From contig JAYZBC010000070.1 of NCBI GenBank assembly GCA_036339375.1, positions 1 through 45,718 on the forward strand: a DNA stretch of 45,718 nucleotides. Direction: 5' to 3'. Positions 34,865 to 42,833 of the stretch are shown here, in pieces. Numbering within the stretch: position 1 is the stretch's first letter; each line of letters starts with the position of its first letter. The notes below the pieces were generated by a model. The model saw only the letters and a list, made by a program, of their open reading frames with translations, searched no databases and was not told where the DNA came from. The stretch comes from JAYZBC01 sp036339375 (lineage in GTDB: Bacteria > Pseudomonadota > Alphaproteobacteria > MPNO01 > UBA2964). A program made the position numbers and the translations under genes.

Positions 34865-36208
34865 ATGAATAAAGTCCCAGAAGATATTGCGCAAATAGTT
34901 TCAGAAAGGATTGACGCCTCCCGCCAGGTGTTGACTGATCTCTGCCTTGAATTGGGTAATCTGCCGGATACACCAGGCCATGAGCGCCCAGTAGGTAAGG
35001 CTGTATCACGTTGGCTTGAAGACTCTGGAATTCCGGCCCGAATACAGACTATCTCCGAAGAAAGCATAAATGTAATTGGTATCATTCGTGGTATAGGTGA
35101 CCGCACCGCTGGTGGGCGGTCACTTATACTCAATGCACACATGGATACGCAAGGTGTTGAGCCAGAGGGGGATGAAAATGTACGTCATCAACTTCGAGGT
35201 GCATGGTTAAAAGATGGGTTGATCTATGGCAGGTCGCTTGCCAATGACAAGGCGCAGGTTGCGGCCGAATTAATTGCCGCTCGGGCGATTATTGATTGTG
35301 GCATCATATTAATGGAAGATCTATATGTAACAGCTGTAGCACAGGAAACTTCGGCACCTATTAATGATGTTACTGTGAAAAACTGGTCAGGAGTCGGACC
35401 GATAACCAGCCAGGTACGAGAAGGGCACGGTGCAAGGTGGTTGGTAGAGCATGGTGTAGTTGCTGATTATGCGCTCGTAGTAGAAGTATCTAATTTCACT
35501 GTGACAACAGCGCAAGCAGGCTATTTACGTCTTCGAATTTCTGTTCCTGGAAACATTCACTACACGCCAGGCATCAGCCGTTCTCTTGGAAACTCGGGAT
35601 CTCCTAATCCGTTCGAAAGGGCGGGGCATATCGTGACAGAACTGGAAACCTGGGCACGAGAATGGGAGGTTTCAGGAAGAGAGGAATATGAGGGAGGTGT
35701 TATCGTACCACGCGCTCAGGTCTATGAGATAACTGGGTCAGGACCGGCTTGGACAGAAGAAACGGATTATTGCTTTATTTTCTTTGATATTCGTTTGGGA
35801 CCTTCAGCCCGCCCCACAGAAATAATTTCAAGCATTCGTAAATGCTTAGAACAAACCGGGATTCCAATTGAAATTAATCCCTATGATTATCGCCGCGGTT
35901 ATGTTGCGGATAACGTTTCTCATTTTCTTTCTGCTCTAAAAACAGCTCATCATTCTGTTCTTGGGGGCGAATTACCAATGGCAGAACCTCGAATGACCAG
36001 CATGTGGCGAGACGCGAATGCCTTTAATGAAGCCGGCATCCCTGCAATCGGCTACGGACCCCCTACGCAAGAGGAAATGGGATCGGGATTAGCGGGTGCA
36101 ATTCGCCCAATTGCTGTTGAAGATTTACTGGCGACCTCGAAGGTTATCGCATTAACCGCATTGCAAGTTTGCGGTATCGCACCAAATACTACTATTGAGG
36201 TTAAATAA
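34865..36208 (+). CDS. M20-family metallopeptidase-like protein with altered active site
   Basis: 447-residue protein of the M20 (ArgE/DapE/CPG2) group. Recognisable are metal residues H92 and D94 (AHMDTQG), D128 (SLANDKAQ), the dimer-domain histidine in NIHYTPG, and the ligand Glu in YALVVEVSN. Two expected features are changed. The usual catalytic Glu-Glu pair reads Gln160-Glu161 (VAQETSA). The C-terminal metal histidine, normally in a GPG..H segment, is absent from GYGPPTQEEMGSG. If that alignment holds, the protein may not be a normal peptidase. Start ATG at 34865 overlaps a small frame from the leuD side by 8 bases. A strong terminator follows. Confidence 0.8.
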   Translation: MNKVPEDIAQIVSERIDASRQVLTDLCLELGNLPDTPGHERPVGKAVSRWLEDSGIPARIQTISEESINVIGIIRGIGDRTAGGRSLILNAHMDTQGVEPEGDENVRHQLRGAWLKDGLIYGRSLANDKAQVAAELIAARAIIDCGIILMEDLYVTAVAQETSAPINDVTVKNWSGVGPITSQVREGHGARWLVEHGVVADYALVVEVSNFTVTTAQAGYLRLRISVPGNIHYTPGISRSLGNSGSPNPFERAGHIVTELETWAREWEVSGREEYEGGVIVPRAQVYEITGSGPAWTEETDYCFIFFDIRLGPSARPTEIISSIRKCLEQTGIPIEINPYDYRRGYVADNVSHFLSALKTAHHSVLGGELPMAEPRMTSMWRDANAFNEAGIPAIGYGPPTQEEMGSGLAGAIRPIAVEDLLATSKVIALTALQVCGIAPNTTIEVK

Positions 36209-36260
36209 CCTAAGTCCTTTAAAGAACGAAAATCATCTCCAATTCGGAAGGTCATGCAAC
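36209..36260 (+). repeat. Diverged 52-bp direct repeat, copy 1
   Basis: Begins directly after the M20 stop codon and runs into the terminator arm. It aligns without gaps to 38388-38439, identical over the first 15 bases (CCTAAGTCCTTTAAA) and about 77% overall (40 of 52). The pair encloses the MFS and GST genes. Confidence 0.65.
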
Positions 36261-36285
36261 CCTAGTTGCGTGACCGTTTTTATTT
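36250..36285 (+). terminator. Rho-independent terminator after the M20-like gene
   Basis: GGTCATGCAAC (36250-36260) pairs with GTTGCGTGACC (36265-36275), 11 bp with one T-G wobble, loop CCTA, followed by GTTTTTATTTT. Lies about 40 bases after the stop at 36208. Confidence 0.92.
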
Positions 36286-36380
36286 TAGATAATCGGCACC
36301 TACTTCGAAATGGGTGAATGCCTATCTTTAGATAATGGTTTTAACATTTATTTTTACAATTTGGAAAATTCTGATGTATT

Positions 36381-37514
36381 TCAATTTCGATTTGATCTTT
36401 GTAAAAATATGCTTAAGAGAACAATTGCTGTGGTAAACCAATAAATATTGCTCAGCGATACAACACTGATAATGGTACCGAGCATCAGAGGCCCTGCAGC
36501 TGCACCAACGTCACGCCACGTTTGTCCAACGGCGAGTCGGTGAATGGTCTCGTCTTCCTGGGTCCGACGAGCTATTTCCGCCGGCCACAAGACAGCAATT
36601 AAGGCTCGAGCTGCCACGACTAGGGTCCCACCAATAAAAGCCACGCCCGTTGCAAGAAGCGCAAAGCCGATTACCAGAACAACAGTTGAAAATAATAGAA
36701 GCCTGTCTGAACCAAAACGATCGCCCAAAATACCTCCTACTGGCGAAAGCGAGGCTTCCATTACCCGTCGCAAACCAATTAACACACCACCGGTTATCAT
36801 GGCGGTACCAACCGAGCTCGTTTGGGCAATCGTCAGCGTAATCCCGATTGCAAAGATTCCGTCAACAGTAAGCCCTATGATAAAAAGAAACAGGTCAAAC
36901 TTTTTCGGTTTAGGAAACCAACGGTTTTTTCTTGGCCTTATTTTGCGCCCTTCTTTAGGCAACAAAAAAGCAATTGGTAAACCTAACCCTGTAATTATTC
37001 CGAGAAAGATAAAAATATTCTTGGGGCCCACCTCAACTGCGGCCCAAGGACCAATCAAAAGAACAAGCGAGGGACCAATTGAATGGATAGCTCTACTCCA
37101 ACCCATATTTGTTCCAGCCTTGGTCCGGTCTGATACAGCATAAGAAAAAATAACGAGCGTTAATGTTGCAAAAGAAAGACCCCACAAAAGTCGTCCTACA
37201 AGCAAAATTATTGCCCCTTCACCTAACCCGTAAAGAAGGGTAGAAATGGTCGATACAACCGCACCGACGATTGCCAAATTTCTTGGGCTGGTACGCTGGG
37301 CTAAAAGCGCTATTGGACCGAGGGTAAAAATCCTAATTATTCTATTTGCAGCCAACAACACACCAACCCAGAAAATTGTAATTCCGAATACCGCTGCATT
37401 AACAGGCAAAACGACATATATCAGTGCATCGCCAAGGATTGCGAAAGACATGACACCGGCTGATAACAAGGTAGGACCAATTCCGTAGACCGGTTCTTTA
37501 TTATTTACCACCAA
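36381..37514 (-). CDS. MFS-family transporter
   Basis: 377-residue integral membrane protein with about eleven to twelve hydrophobic segments. The cytoplasmic loop between helices 2 and 3 reads LLAQRTSPRNLAIVGA, a loose version of the MFS motif A. A second repeat begins near RKNRWFPKPKKFDLFLF (about 195), with GDRFGSDRLLLF as the corresponding loop in the second half. This is a two-repeat MFS layout. It is transcribed toward the left and lies downstream of the GST at 37721. Substrate unknown; both efflux and import are possible. Confidence 0.87.
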   Translation of the reverse strand: MVVNNKEPVYGIGPTLLSAGVMSFAILGDALIYVVLPVNAAVFGITIFWVGVLLAANRIIRIFTLGPIALLAQRTSPRNLAIVGAVVSTISTLLYGLGEGAIILLVGRLLWGLSFATLTLVIFSYAVSDRTKAGTNMGWSRAIHSIGPSLVLLIGPWAAVEVGPKNIFIFLGIITGLGLPIAFLLPKEGRKIRPRKNRWFPKPKKFDLFLFIIGLTVDGIFAIGITLTIAQTSSVGTAMITGGVLIGLRRVMEASLSPVGGILGDRFGSDRLLLFSTVVLVIGFALLATGVAFIGGTLVVAARALIAVLWPAEIARRTQEDETIHRLAVGQTWRDVGAAAGPLMLGTIISVVSLSNIYWFTTAIVLLSIFLQRSNRN

Positions 37515-37720
37515 GGTAAACCCTTAATGTTTTTGTATATAAAACAATGACATAAATCAGACCATTTCGCTATCCCACCTCGATCGGACCAACCGTAGCC
37601 ACCCCTCTTGCATGGATTTTGCAGGAAAGGAAAAGTGAGGAAGCCGGGTGTGAGTCTGTCGTGCGTTACTAGAATTTTTTTATTCTTGGACAAAGAGGCA
37701 TTGAGTTAGGTGCATTCATA

Positions 37721-38317
37721 TTAATCCGGCGCAGTCCTCGTGAACGATTGGCGTTTGAGGATATTGGTATACCAGCTTGCCAAGTTAGCGTAAGTTTCGC
37801 GCCACCCAGGGACAATGTCTCGAAACTCCATGTAACCTAGTGCACAGGCGACCGCAATTTCGCCCATTAAAGGGGGGTCGTTAAAATCACTTGCCGCGCC
37901 ATCCAGGACCGAAAGCGCCGACTTTGTTTTCCCGGTTTGGCGATCGACAATGCCTTGCGAACGTTTTTCATTCGACCTTTGATTCTCTTGCGATACCGCA
38001 ATCACTGCTTCACCGAGACCATCGCCCAACGCCTCAAGTGTAAGAACATGCCATCGCTTTGGTTCAGATTTCGGTATTAAATCTCTACTACTGGTCAAAC
38101 TATCCACATAGGCGCATATTACCGGAGAGTCACACACGATGTCGCCCGCATCAAGGATTGCCACTGGTACCTTGCCGAGCGGATTGAAGGTTTGGATATC
38201 ACCACGTTCTTCGCGCGTGATTGTTTTCCATTCGACTTCATCATACAACCCTGCCTCGAAAGCTACGACACGGACCTTGCGGGCGTAGGGTGAATTATTT
38301 GTTACATAACATTTCAT
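37721..38317 (-). CDS. Glutathione S-transferase family protein, GC-richer
   Basis: 198-residue GST. The N-terminal thioredoxin-like domain has the catalytic TNNSPYARKVRVVAFEAGL (6-24), the cis-Pro segment PLGKVPVAILD and the SPVICAYVD region. The C-terminal helical domain includes PLMGEIAVACALGYMEF. It is higher in GC than the flanking MFS gene and the DNA to its right. The gene is followed on the same strand by the MFS transporter 206 bases away. Function unknown; glutathione conjugation or dehalogenation-type chemistry are typical. Confidence 0.87.
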   Translation of the reverse strand: MKCYVTNNSPYARKVRVVAFEAGLYDEVEWKTITREERGDIQTFNPLGKVPVAILDAGDIVCDSPVICAYVDSLTSSRDLIPKSEPKRWHVLTLEALGDGLGEAVIAVSQENQRSNEKRSQGIVDRQTGKTKSALSVLDGAASDFNDPPLMGEIAVACALGYMEFRDIVPGWRETYANLASWYTNILKRQSFTRTAPD

Positions 38318-38387
38318 TGGGGGTTCCCTTTTTGGTTTTGGACATCCCTACAATAGAGGTTTTTATAAAATTTTTTCAGCCAAATGT

Positions 38388-38439
38388 CCTAAGTCCTTTA
38401 AAAAACAAAAAATGCCTCTAAAACTGAAGATCAGGCAAC
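38388..38439 (+). repeat. Diverged 52-bp direct repeat, copy 2
   Basis: Ungapped match of about 77% to 36209-36260. It lies 71 bases upstream of the GST start. It resembles the terminator-proximal flank of the M20-like gene but has lost the hairpin, so it may be a leftover flank from a duplication or insertion. Confidence 0.65.
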
Positions 38440-38530
38440 GATTTTGGTAAACTGAAAAAATCGTCTACATCGACTTTACAACAACACCCATCCCCACTCC
38501 ACGGGGAAGTGGCTAAGCCATTGAAAAGAT

Positions 38531-38589
38531 TGGTTGCGGGGGGTTAGTTTGAAACTACAACCTTCAGGTTGTGAACCTGATGAGTAACC
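38531..38589 (-). pseudogene. Degraded initiator tRNA-Met 3'-end remnant 1
   Basis: Reading the minus strand gives GGTTACTCATCAGG, then an anticodon arm with a 7-base loop TTCACAA, CCTGAAGG and an end CCCCGCAACCA that includes CCA. It matches what I recall of alphaproteobacterial tRNA-fMet from the D-loop to the 3' end in about four of five bases. The 5' half and acceptor partner are missing and the T-arm is damaged, so it is not functional. Same orientation as remnant 2. Confidence 0.7.
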
Positions 38590-38657
38590 TTTAAATCGGT
38601 CTGATAAGTCTAACCTTTATTTATACAACTTAATGGAAACAGTGTAATAACCTTTCT

Positions 38658-39431
38658 ATGAAAAGCCTTATCATCACAATTTTCCTTACTATTGCCGTTT
38701 TTGTTCATTGTAATGCGGCAATCTCTGAAGAGTTCAAAACTATCAATACCCGTGACGGTGTAACTATTTCCTTTATAAAAAACACACCTCTTAAGGTTAT
38801 CCGAGCCGCTGCGGTGCTGTTCGCTGGAGGACATGGTGATATCGGGATCAATGTTGAAAAAAAAACGGTAGATAGCAAAAATAATTTTTTGGTAAGAAGT
38901 AGAGATTCATTTGCCAAATTCGGCGTTTTAGCAATAACACCCGATATTCCATCAGACACGGACAGCTTAAAAAATGACCGAGGAAAACCCGATTACCAAA
39001 CTGATATTTCTTTTCTCGTAAAGGAAATTAGGAAGTTGACGACTAAGCCGATTTGGTTAATCGGCACGAGCAGAGGCAGCATAACAGTTGGCTATCATGC
39101 AGCAGCATTGGATATACAAGGTGCAATCTTAACGGCAACTGTAACCACGGGTGGCCACGATACCGTGTTTAGCGCAGATCTTGGAGAGATCAAAGTTCCA
39201 GCATTAGTGGTACATCATGAAAATGACCAATGCGGGTCATCACCGGCTGATGGCGCAAAGGAATTATTAAGAGCTCTTGCAAATTCAAAAAATAAACAGA
39301 TTATTTTGTATCGAAAAGGGAAAAGTGGGAATTCAAACGATTGCGGGGGAATGTCTCCACATGGATTTTTAGGTATTGAAAATCAGGTAGTCAGCGCTAT
39401 CACCGATTGGATGTTTAATGCGGTGGAATAG
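38658..39431 (+). CDS. Secreted alpha/beta-hydrolase-fold protein
   Basis: 257 residues with an N-terminal signal peptide (KSLIITIFLTIAVFVHCNA, cleavage near residue 20), so probably periplasmic. The nucleophile elbow is GTSRGS with Ser138. Candidate acid and base are Asp190 (VVHHENDQCG) and His235 (GMSPHGFLG), in the order required for a catalytic triad. HHEND and the Cys191/Cys229 pair could form a disulfide. Likely an esterase or peptidase of unknown substrate. No strong Shine-Dalgarno precedes the ATG at 38658. It lies just inside the left tRNA remnant. Confidence 0.8.
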   Translation: MKSLIITIFLTIAVFVHCNAAISEEFKTINTRDGVTISFIKNTPLKVIRAAAVLFAGGHGDIGINVEKKTVDSKNNFLVRSRDSFAKFGVLAITPDIPSDTDSLKNDRGKPDYQTDISFLVKEIRKLTTKPIWLIGTSRGSITVGYHAAALDIQGAILTATVTTGGHDTVFSADLGEIKVPALVVHHENDQCGSSPADGAKELLRALANSKNKQIILYRKGKSGNSNDCGGMSPHGFLGIENQVVSAITDWMFNAVE

Positions 39432-39440
39432 AAAATCTTT

Positions 39441-39464
39441 ATCCCCGAAAGACAGGGATTTTTT
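39441..39464 (+). terminator. Possible weak terminator after the secreted hydrolase
   Basis: ATCCC (39441-39445) can pair with GGGAT (39455-39459) across a nine-base loop, followed by six T. The stem is short, so this is tentative. Confidence 0.3.
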
Positions 39465-39618
39465 AAAAACATTGTTGCTACTGATGACCTTCCGAATAAT
39501 TTCAGGTAGTCAGCATCCACTTCGAGATCGGGCAAATGCTTGAATGCGTGTGGCGGGTTTATCAGCCTTCAGCACTTGGATGGCAAACACTACCCCGAAC
39601 AGAGTCATGCCTACAAAA

Positions 39619-40446
39619 CTATGGAGCCAAGCTTTGTTCTACTTTCCTGAGAAAAGACTGAAGCGGGACGGTGTAGTTCCTTCCGGAGTCTAAAAACCCG
39701 CTGTTGTGATTTCCTCTGATCTCGACAAATGTCTTCGGCTCTTTGGCCTTATTGTAGAGTGTAACCCCGTGCTTGAAAGGAATGATCTCGTCATCAGGGC
39801 TGTGGATGAATAGCTTCGGACTCTTGACTTTCTCTATAAGTTCGGAGGAATCGTAGCGCACTCTTGCGAGCAGACGAACGGGAATGATGGGATACAGTTT
39901 TTTGCCCATCGCGATGATTGAGATGAAGGTTGATTCTAGGATCAACGCGCCAGGTTTCTCCTTTGCGGCAATCCAGGTTGCCACGGCGCCCCCCAAAGAA
40001 CGCCCGAACAATACGATTGAAGCAGGATCCGTTACCTTATCTTCAATCAAAAATCGCCAGGCAGCCTCTACATCACGATAGGTTTGGACCTCGCTTGCCT
40101 TGCCGTTACTGAGACCGAAACCAGAGTAATCAAAAATCAAAACGTTGACGCCTAAGGAGTTAAGTAGAGACAATGTTTCCAAACGATGGGAAATATTACC
40201 GGCATTACCGTGACAAAAGAGAACACTAAGCCGCGCGTTCTTAGCCGGTACGTACCAAGCGTGAATACGTGCATCGCCAGCGCGTAAAAAAACGTTCTCG
40301 TAAACGAGGCCCGCGGCCTGAGGAGTTTTGACAACAGTCCTAGAAGGAAGAAAAACCAGCCGTTCCTGTAAAAAATAAAGACCTAAGCACAACCCGAGGT
40401 AAACAACGCAACCGATTAACAGGACACTTCCCATAATTTTCCTCAT
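39619..40446 (-). CDS. Membrane-anchored alpha/beta hydrolase (BEM46/FrsA-like)
   Basis: 275 residues. The N-terminus (KIMGSVLLIGCVVYLGLCLGLYF) is one uncleaved membrane helix, followed by RLVFLPSR, typical of the BEM46/YqkD family. Catalytic residues fit Ser150 (FGRSLGG), Asp218 or Asp219 (HSPDDE) and His247 (GNHNSG). HGNAGNISHR gives the oxyanion-hole region. It is notably GC-richer than the hydrolase before it and the metal cluster after it. The family's substrate is not settled. Shine-Dalgarno evidence is weak, but the ATG at 40446 is the only sensible start. Confidence 0.87.
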   Translation of the reverse strand: MRKIMGSVLLIGCVVYLGLCLGLYFLQERLVFLPSRTVVKTPQAAGLVYENVFLRAGDARIHAWYVPAKNARLSVLFCHGNAGNISHRLETLSLLNSLGVNVLIFDYSGFGLSNGKASEVQTYRDVEAAWRFLIEDKVTDPASIVLFGRSLGGAVATWIAAKEKPGALILESTFISIIAMGKKLYPIIPVRLLARVRYDSSELIEKVKSPKLFIHSPDDEIIPFKHGVTLYNKAKEPKTFVEIRGNHNSGFLDSGRNYTVPLQSFLRKVEQSLAP

Positions 40447-40789
40447 CCCGGATTATCTGCTACGTACCGCACTAATTGGTTCTCACAAACACAAAACCCT
40501 GCCTCCGTGTTCCGATTTGTCGAGAATTGCCATATTCCGGAGTTCAGTCCGTGGACCCCTGTGTCTGTTCACCCGTAATGAGTTCATACGCCTGCTTCCT
40601 TCTACATCCCCGGGTAATTGAGTTAACCTTTTCCGAATAGAGGTGGATCAGCCCAGATAAAACCAGCATAGCAATTGGTTCCCCTCAGTTCACATCTTTT
40701 TTAACTCCTAGTCTAGAAAATGGTGCTATATACCCTTAGGAAAAATGTGATGCTGACAAAAAGACCTTGATTAAGTTGGAAGCAATCTC
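40447..40789. other. 343-base gap upstream of the metal-uptake cluster
   Basis: Diverges between the membrane-anchored hydrolase and the DUF3299 gene. The half nearest the hydrolase stays GC-rich, the half nearest 40790 is AT-rich, so a composition boundary lies near 40640. No gene, tRNA or Zur-like palindrome was seen. It should hold promoters for both flanking genes. Confidence 0.4.
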
Positions 40790-41458
40790 TTGAAAAATCT
40801 TAAGGTAATTATAATAACTTGCCTCCTTACGATTGGTTCGCCGACATTTGCGGATACGCCGAAGGTGCTTGGATGGCGTGATCTTGTTCCAAAATTAGAG
40901 CCGCTAAAACACCCTCTGCGTAAAGTAGAAATAAAACTTAGGCGAGATATTGGATATCTTACCTCTATCCGCTATTGGATTAAAACAGGCGAAATTTCAA
41001 AAGCAGACACCGAATTTAAGGACGGCATTAAACTGGAGCAAAAATTTAAATCAAATAATGTCAATTTTGAGCCATTGGTAGCGCGATACAACGCCTTCCT
41101 TGATGAAATTGAAAGACGCAATAAACTTGTAGTCAATAATCTAGACGGGCGTCTTGTTAAAATCCCTGGATATGCCCTACCGCTTGAAACCTCTGCCATA
41201 GCCGTTACCGAATTTTTGCTCGTTCCTTCGATAGGTGCTTGTATCCACACGCCTGTTCCCCCGCCGAACCAAATGGTTTTCGTAAAATTGAATCAATCTT
41301 ATCAAGCTAAACGACTTTATGATCCAGTATGGATTACAGGCCGAATAAAAATCGAACACAATAAAAAAGCAGTCGTTTATTCCGATGGTCAGAGCGATGT
41401 GGAATCATCCTATACACTAATAGGTATTAAAGTGGAGCCCTATAAAACCCAGTTCTAG
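40790..41458 (+). CDS. DUF3299 protein, putative metal-uptake accessory (copy 1)
   Basis: 222 residues starting at a TTG at 40790 (GGA 9 bases upstream; an in-frame stop excludes earlier starts). A signal peptide ends near FADT, so periplasmic. The DUF3299 core is clear: LDGRLVKIPGYALPLE (118-133) and GACIHTPVPPPNQ (149-161), with Cys151 and His153 as possible ligands, then an OB-like strand pair. DUF3299 genes are known beside ZrgA-like zinc-uptake clusters. The ZrgA-like gene follows in the same direction, so metal handling is likely, though no activity has been shown for this copy. Confidence 0.83.
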   Translation: MKNLKVIIITCLLTIGSPTFADTPKVLGWRDLVPKLEPLKHPLRKVEIKLRRDIGYLTSIRYWIKTGEISKADTEFKDGIKLEQKFKSNNVNFEPLVARYNAFLDEIERRNKLVVNNLDGRLVKIPGYALPLETSAIAVTEFLLVPSIGACIHTPVPPPNQMVFVKLNQSYQAKRLYDPVWITGRIKIEHNKKAVVYSDGQSDVESSYTLIGIKVEPYKTQF

Positions 41459-41518
41459 TTCTCAACCCAGTAATCTCAATAGGGCGTTGAAAGCACCATT
41501 CTTCTAATTTAAATATTT

Positions 41519-41530
41519 TGTTATATAACA
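41519..41530. promoter_or_regulatory. Perfect palindrome, candidate Zur-type operator
   Basis: TGTTATATAACA lies 16 bases upstream of the ZrgA-like start, overlapping the space before the AGGAA Shine-Dalgarno. It resembles the half-sites of zinc regulator (Zur) boxes, TGTTATA and TATAACA, but lacks their usual longer spacing. AT-rich DNA can yield such palindromes by chance. Confidence 0.35.
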
Positions 41531-41546
41531 TTTAGGAACGAATAAA

Positions 41547-42128
41547 ATGGAAGAGATGATGCGCCGTGAACTAACGCCAAGCTTGATGGCTTTTATTTTT
41601 TTGATTTTGACGGTCTTTCACACGATTTCCAGTCCGGCGGCTGACCGAAACCCGGCGGCGCACAAACATGGCGTCGGTGTTATGAATATCGCTATTCAGG
41701 GAAACGAAGTGGAAATTGAATTAAAACTTCCTGCTGAAAGTGTCGTTGGGTTTGAACACGAGGCCCTTACAGCAGTAGAGAAAAAACGCATTCAAGGCGC
41801 CGCCGCTAAACTAAAGAAAGCGACAAATATCGTTATCCTACCAAAAAACGCAGCTTGCGAACTGAAAAAAGCCGAAATCGAATCAGCATTATTGAAAAAT
41901 AGCGACGATCATGGAAAACCAAAGGGGCATGACGATCACGGCGAACATTCAGAGTTTGCCGTTCATTATCATTTTGAATGTGCCAAAACGGGTCTGGTAT
42001 CAAATTTAGAAATTTCTTTGTTCAAACATTTTCCGTCTACGCATAAACTACGGGTTCATTATATAACTCCGAAAGGACAAGGTGCCGTGCAGCTAACAAC
42101 AAAATCTGCCCGGATCAAATTGAATTGA
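41547..42128 (+). CDS. zrgA: ZrgA-family (DUF2796) zinc-uptake-like periplasmic protein
   Basis: 193 residues with a hydrophobic signal segment (LMAFIFLILTVFHTISSPAA). The family core is recognised in KHGVGVMNIAIQGNEVEIELKLPAESVVGFEH. A His/Asp-rich loop (DDHGKPKGHDDHGEHSEF, about 120-138), followed by VHYHFEC, is typical of zinc capture and fits ZrgA/DUF2796 of the Zrg zinc import system described in Vibrio cholerae. AGGAA lies 8 bases before the ATG at 41547. The ABC ATPase start overlaps its stop. A role in periplasmic zinc binding for import is the best reading; other divalent metals are possible. Confidence 0.83.
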   Translation: MEEMMRRELTPSLMAFIFLILTVFHTISSPAADRNPAAHKHGVGVMNIAIQGNEVEIELKLPAESVVGFEHEALTAVEKKRIQGAAAKLKKATNIVILPKNAACELKKAEIESALLKNSDDHGKPKGHDDHGEHSEFAVHYHFECAKTGLVSNLEISLFKHFPSTHKLRVHYITPKGQGAVQLTTKSARIKLN

Positions 42129-42829
42129 CGGAATGTATGATTAACCTTTCAAATGTCATTTTTCGTTGGCGGCTTGGTGATGTCTTCGTTCTCGATGTCG
42201 CCGAATTTTCTGTAGCAACCGGCGAATGCGTGTTTATTTCCGGTCCAAGTGGTAGTGGAAAATCAACCCTGTTGAATTTGCTTGGTGGAGTGGTCCAAAC
42301 TCAGTATGGAAAAATAGTCGTCGGGCAGACAGATATTTCTGAATTGTCTGCTCCAGAACGCGATTTATACCGGGCCGATCATATAGGGCTCTTGTTCCAA
42401 ATGTTCAATTTGATGCCATTTTTATCGATATTGGATAACGTCACACTACCTTGCCGGTTTTCTTTACAACGCAAACAAAGAGCGGTTGAGAAAAGCGGCA
42501 GTGTTGAAGCGGAAGCTCGCAGACTGCTCCGCCGAATGGGATTGGACATCGAAGAAATAGGCCACCGCTCGGTAAACCTGCTGAGTACCGGGCAACAACA
42601 GCGGGTGGCCGCCGCACGAGCTTTACTAGGAAGTCCAGAGGTCCTCGTTGCTGATGAACCGACATCTGCTTTAGATGCGGATACAAAGTTCGCGTTTCTA
42701 GATTTGCTGTTTGAAGAGGTCAGAACCGTCGGCTCAACTTTAGTATTTGTCAGCCATGATAACGATTTGAGTTCACGATTTGACAGAGCGATCTCACTTA
42801 GTGAAATCAATCGAGCAGTCAAGGTTTAA
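42125..42829 (+). CDS. ABC transporter ATP-binding protein (LolD/MacB type) of the metal cluster
   Basis: 234-residue ATPase of the LolD/MacB group. Walker A GPSGSGKST (40-48), Q-loop LFQMFNLMPFLSILDN (90-105), Walker B VLVADEPT (173-180), switch His211. The ABC signature reads LSTGQ (153-157) instead of LSGGQ, a variation in a critical loop that other ABC ATPases can tolerate. The TTG at 42125 overlaps the zrgA stop (TTGA); the ATG at 42137 is a good alternative. It couples to an FtsX/MacB-type permease, so energy is used for mechanotransmission-like transport or lipoprotein/ligand release rather than classical channel import. Confidence 0.9.
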   Translation: MTECMINLSNVIFRWRLGDVFVLDVAEFSVATGECVFISGPSGSGKSTLLNLLGGVVQTQYGKIVVGQTDISELSAPERDLYRADHIGLLFQMFNLMPFLSILDNVTLPCRFSLQRKQRAVEKSGSVEAEARRLLRRMGLDIEEIGHRSVNLLSTGQQQRVAAARALLGSPEVLVADEPTSALDADTKFAFLDLLFEEVRTVGSTLVFVSHDNDLSSRFDRAISLSEINRAVKV

Positions 42830-42833
42830 TCCG

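Larger units (their letters stand above)
38318..38657. other. 340-base gap with repeat copy 2 and a tRNA remnant
   Basis: Contains no gene. It holds the second copy of the 52-bp repeat (38388-38439), an 8-bp inverted repeat ACGATTTT (38438-38445) with AAAATCGT (38457-38464), and the tRNA remnant at 38531-38589. The promoter of the hydrolase at 38658 should lie in its right part. Confidence 0.45.

Noticed and set aside
36544..37143. A 199-codon plus-strand frame inside the MFS gene
   Set aside because: Antisense to a clear transporter gene; residue content (many Pro, Thr, Lys, Ile) is a reflection of the opposite-strand codons.
39510..39608. A 32-codon minus-strand frame just after the membrane-anchored hydrolase (MTLFGVVFAIQVLKADK)
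   Set aside because: It has a good hydrophobic start but no Shine-Dalgarno or recognisable family and is very short; it may be a trace of a lost gene, but support is too weak.
40447..40789. Short frames in the gap upstream of the DUF3299 gene
   Set aside because: All are brief, lack Shine-Dalgarno sites and show no protein-like composition.
42379..42822. A 147-codon minus-strand frame inside the ABC ATPase gene
   Set aside because: Shadow of an ATPase with all motifs on the plus strand.
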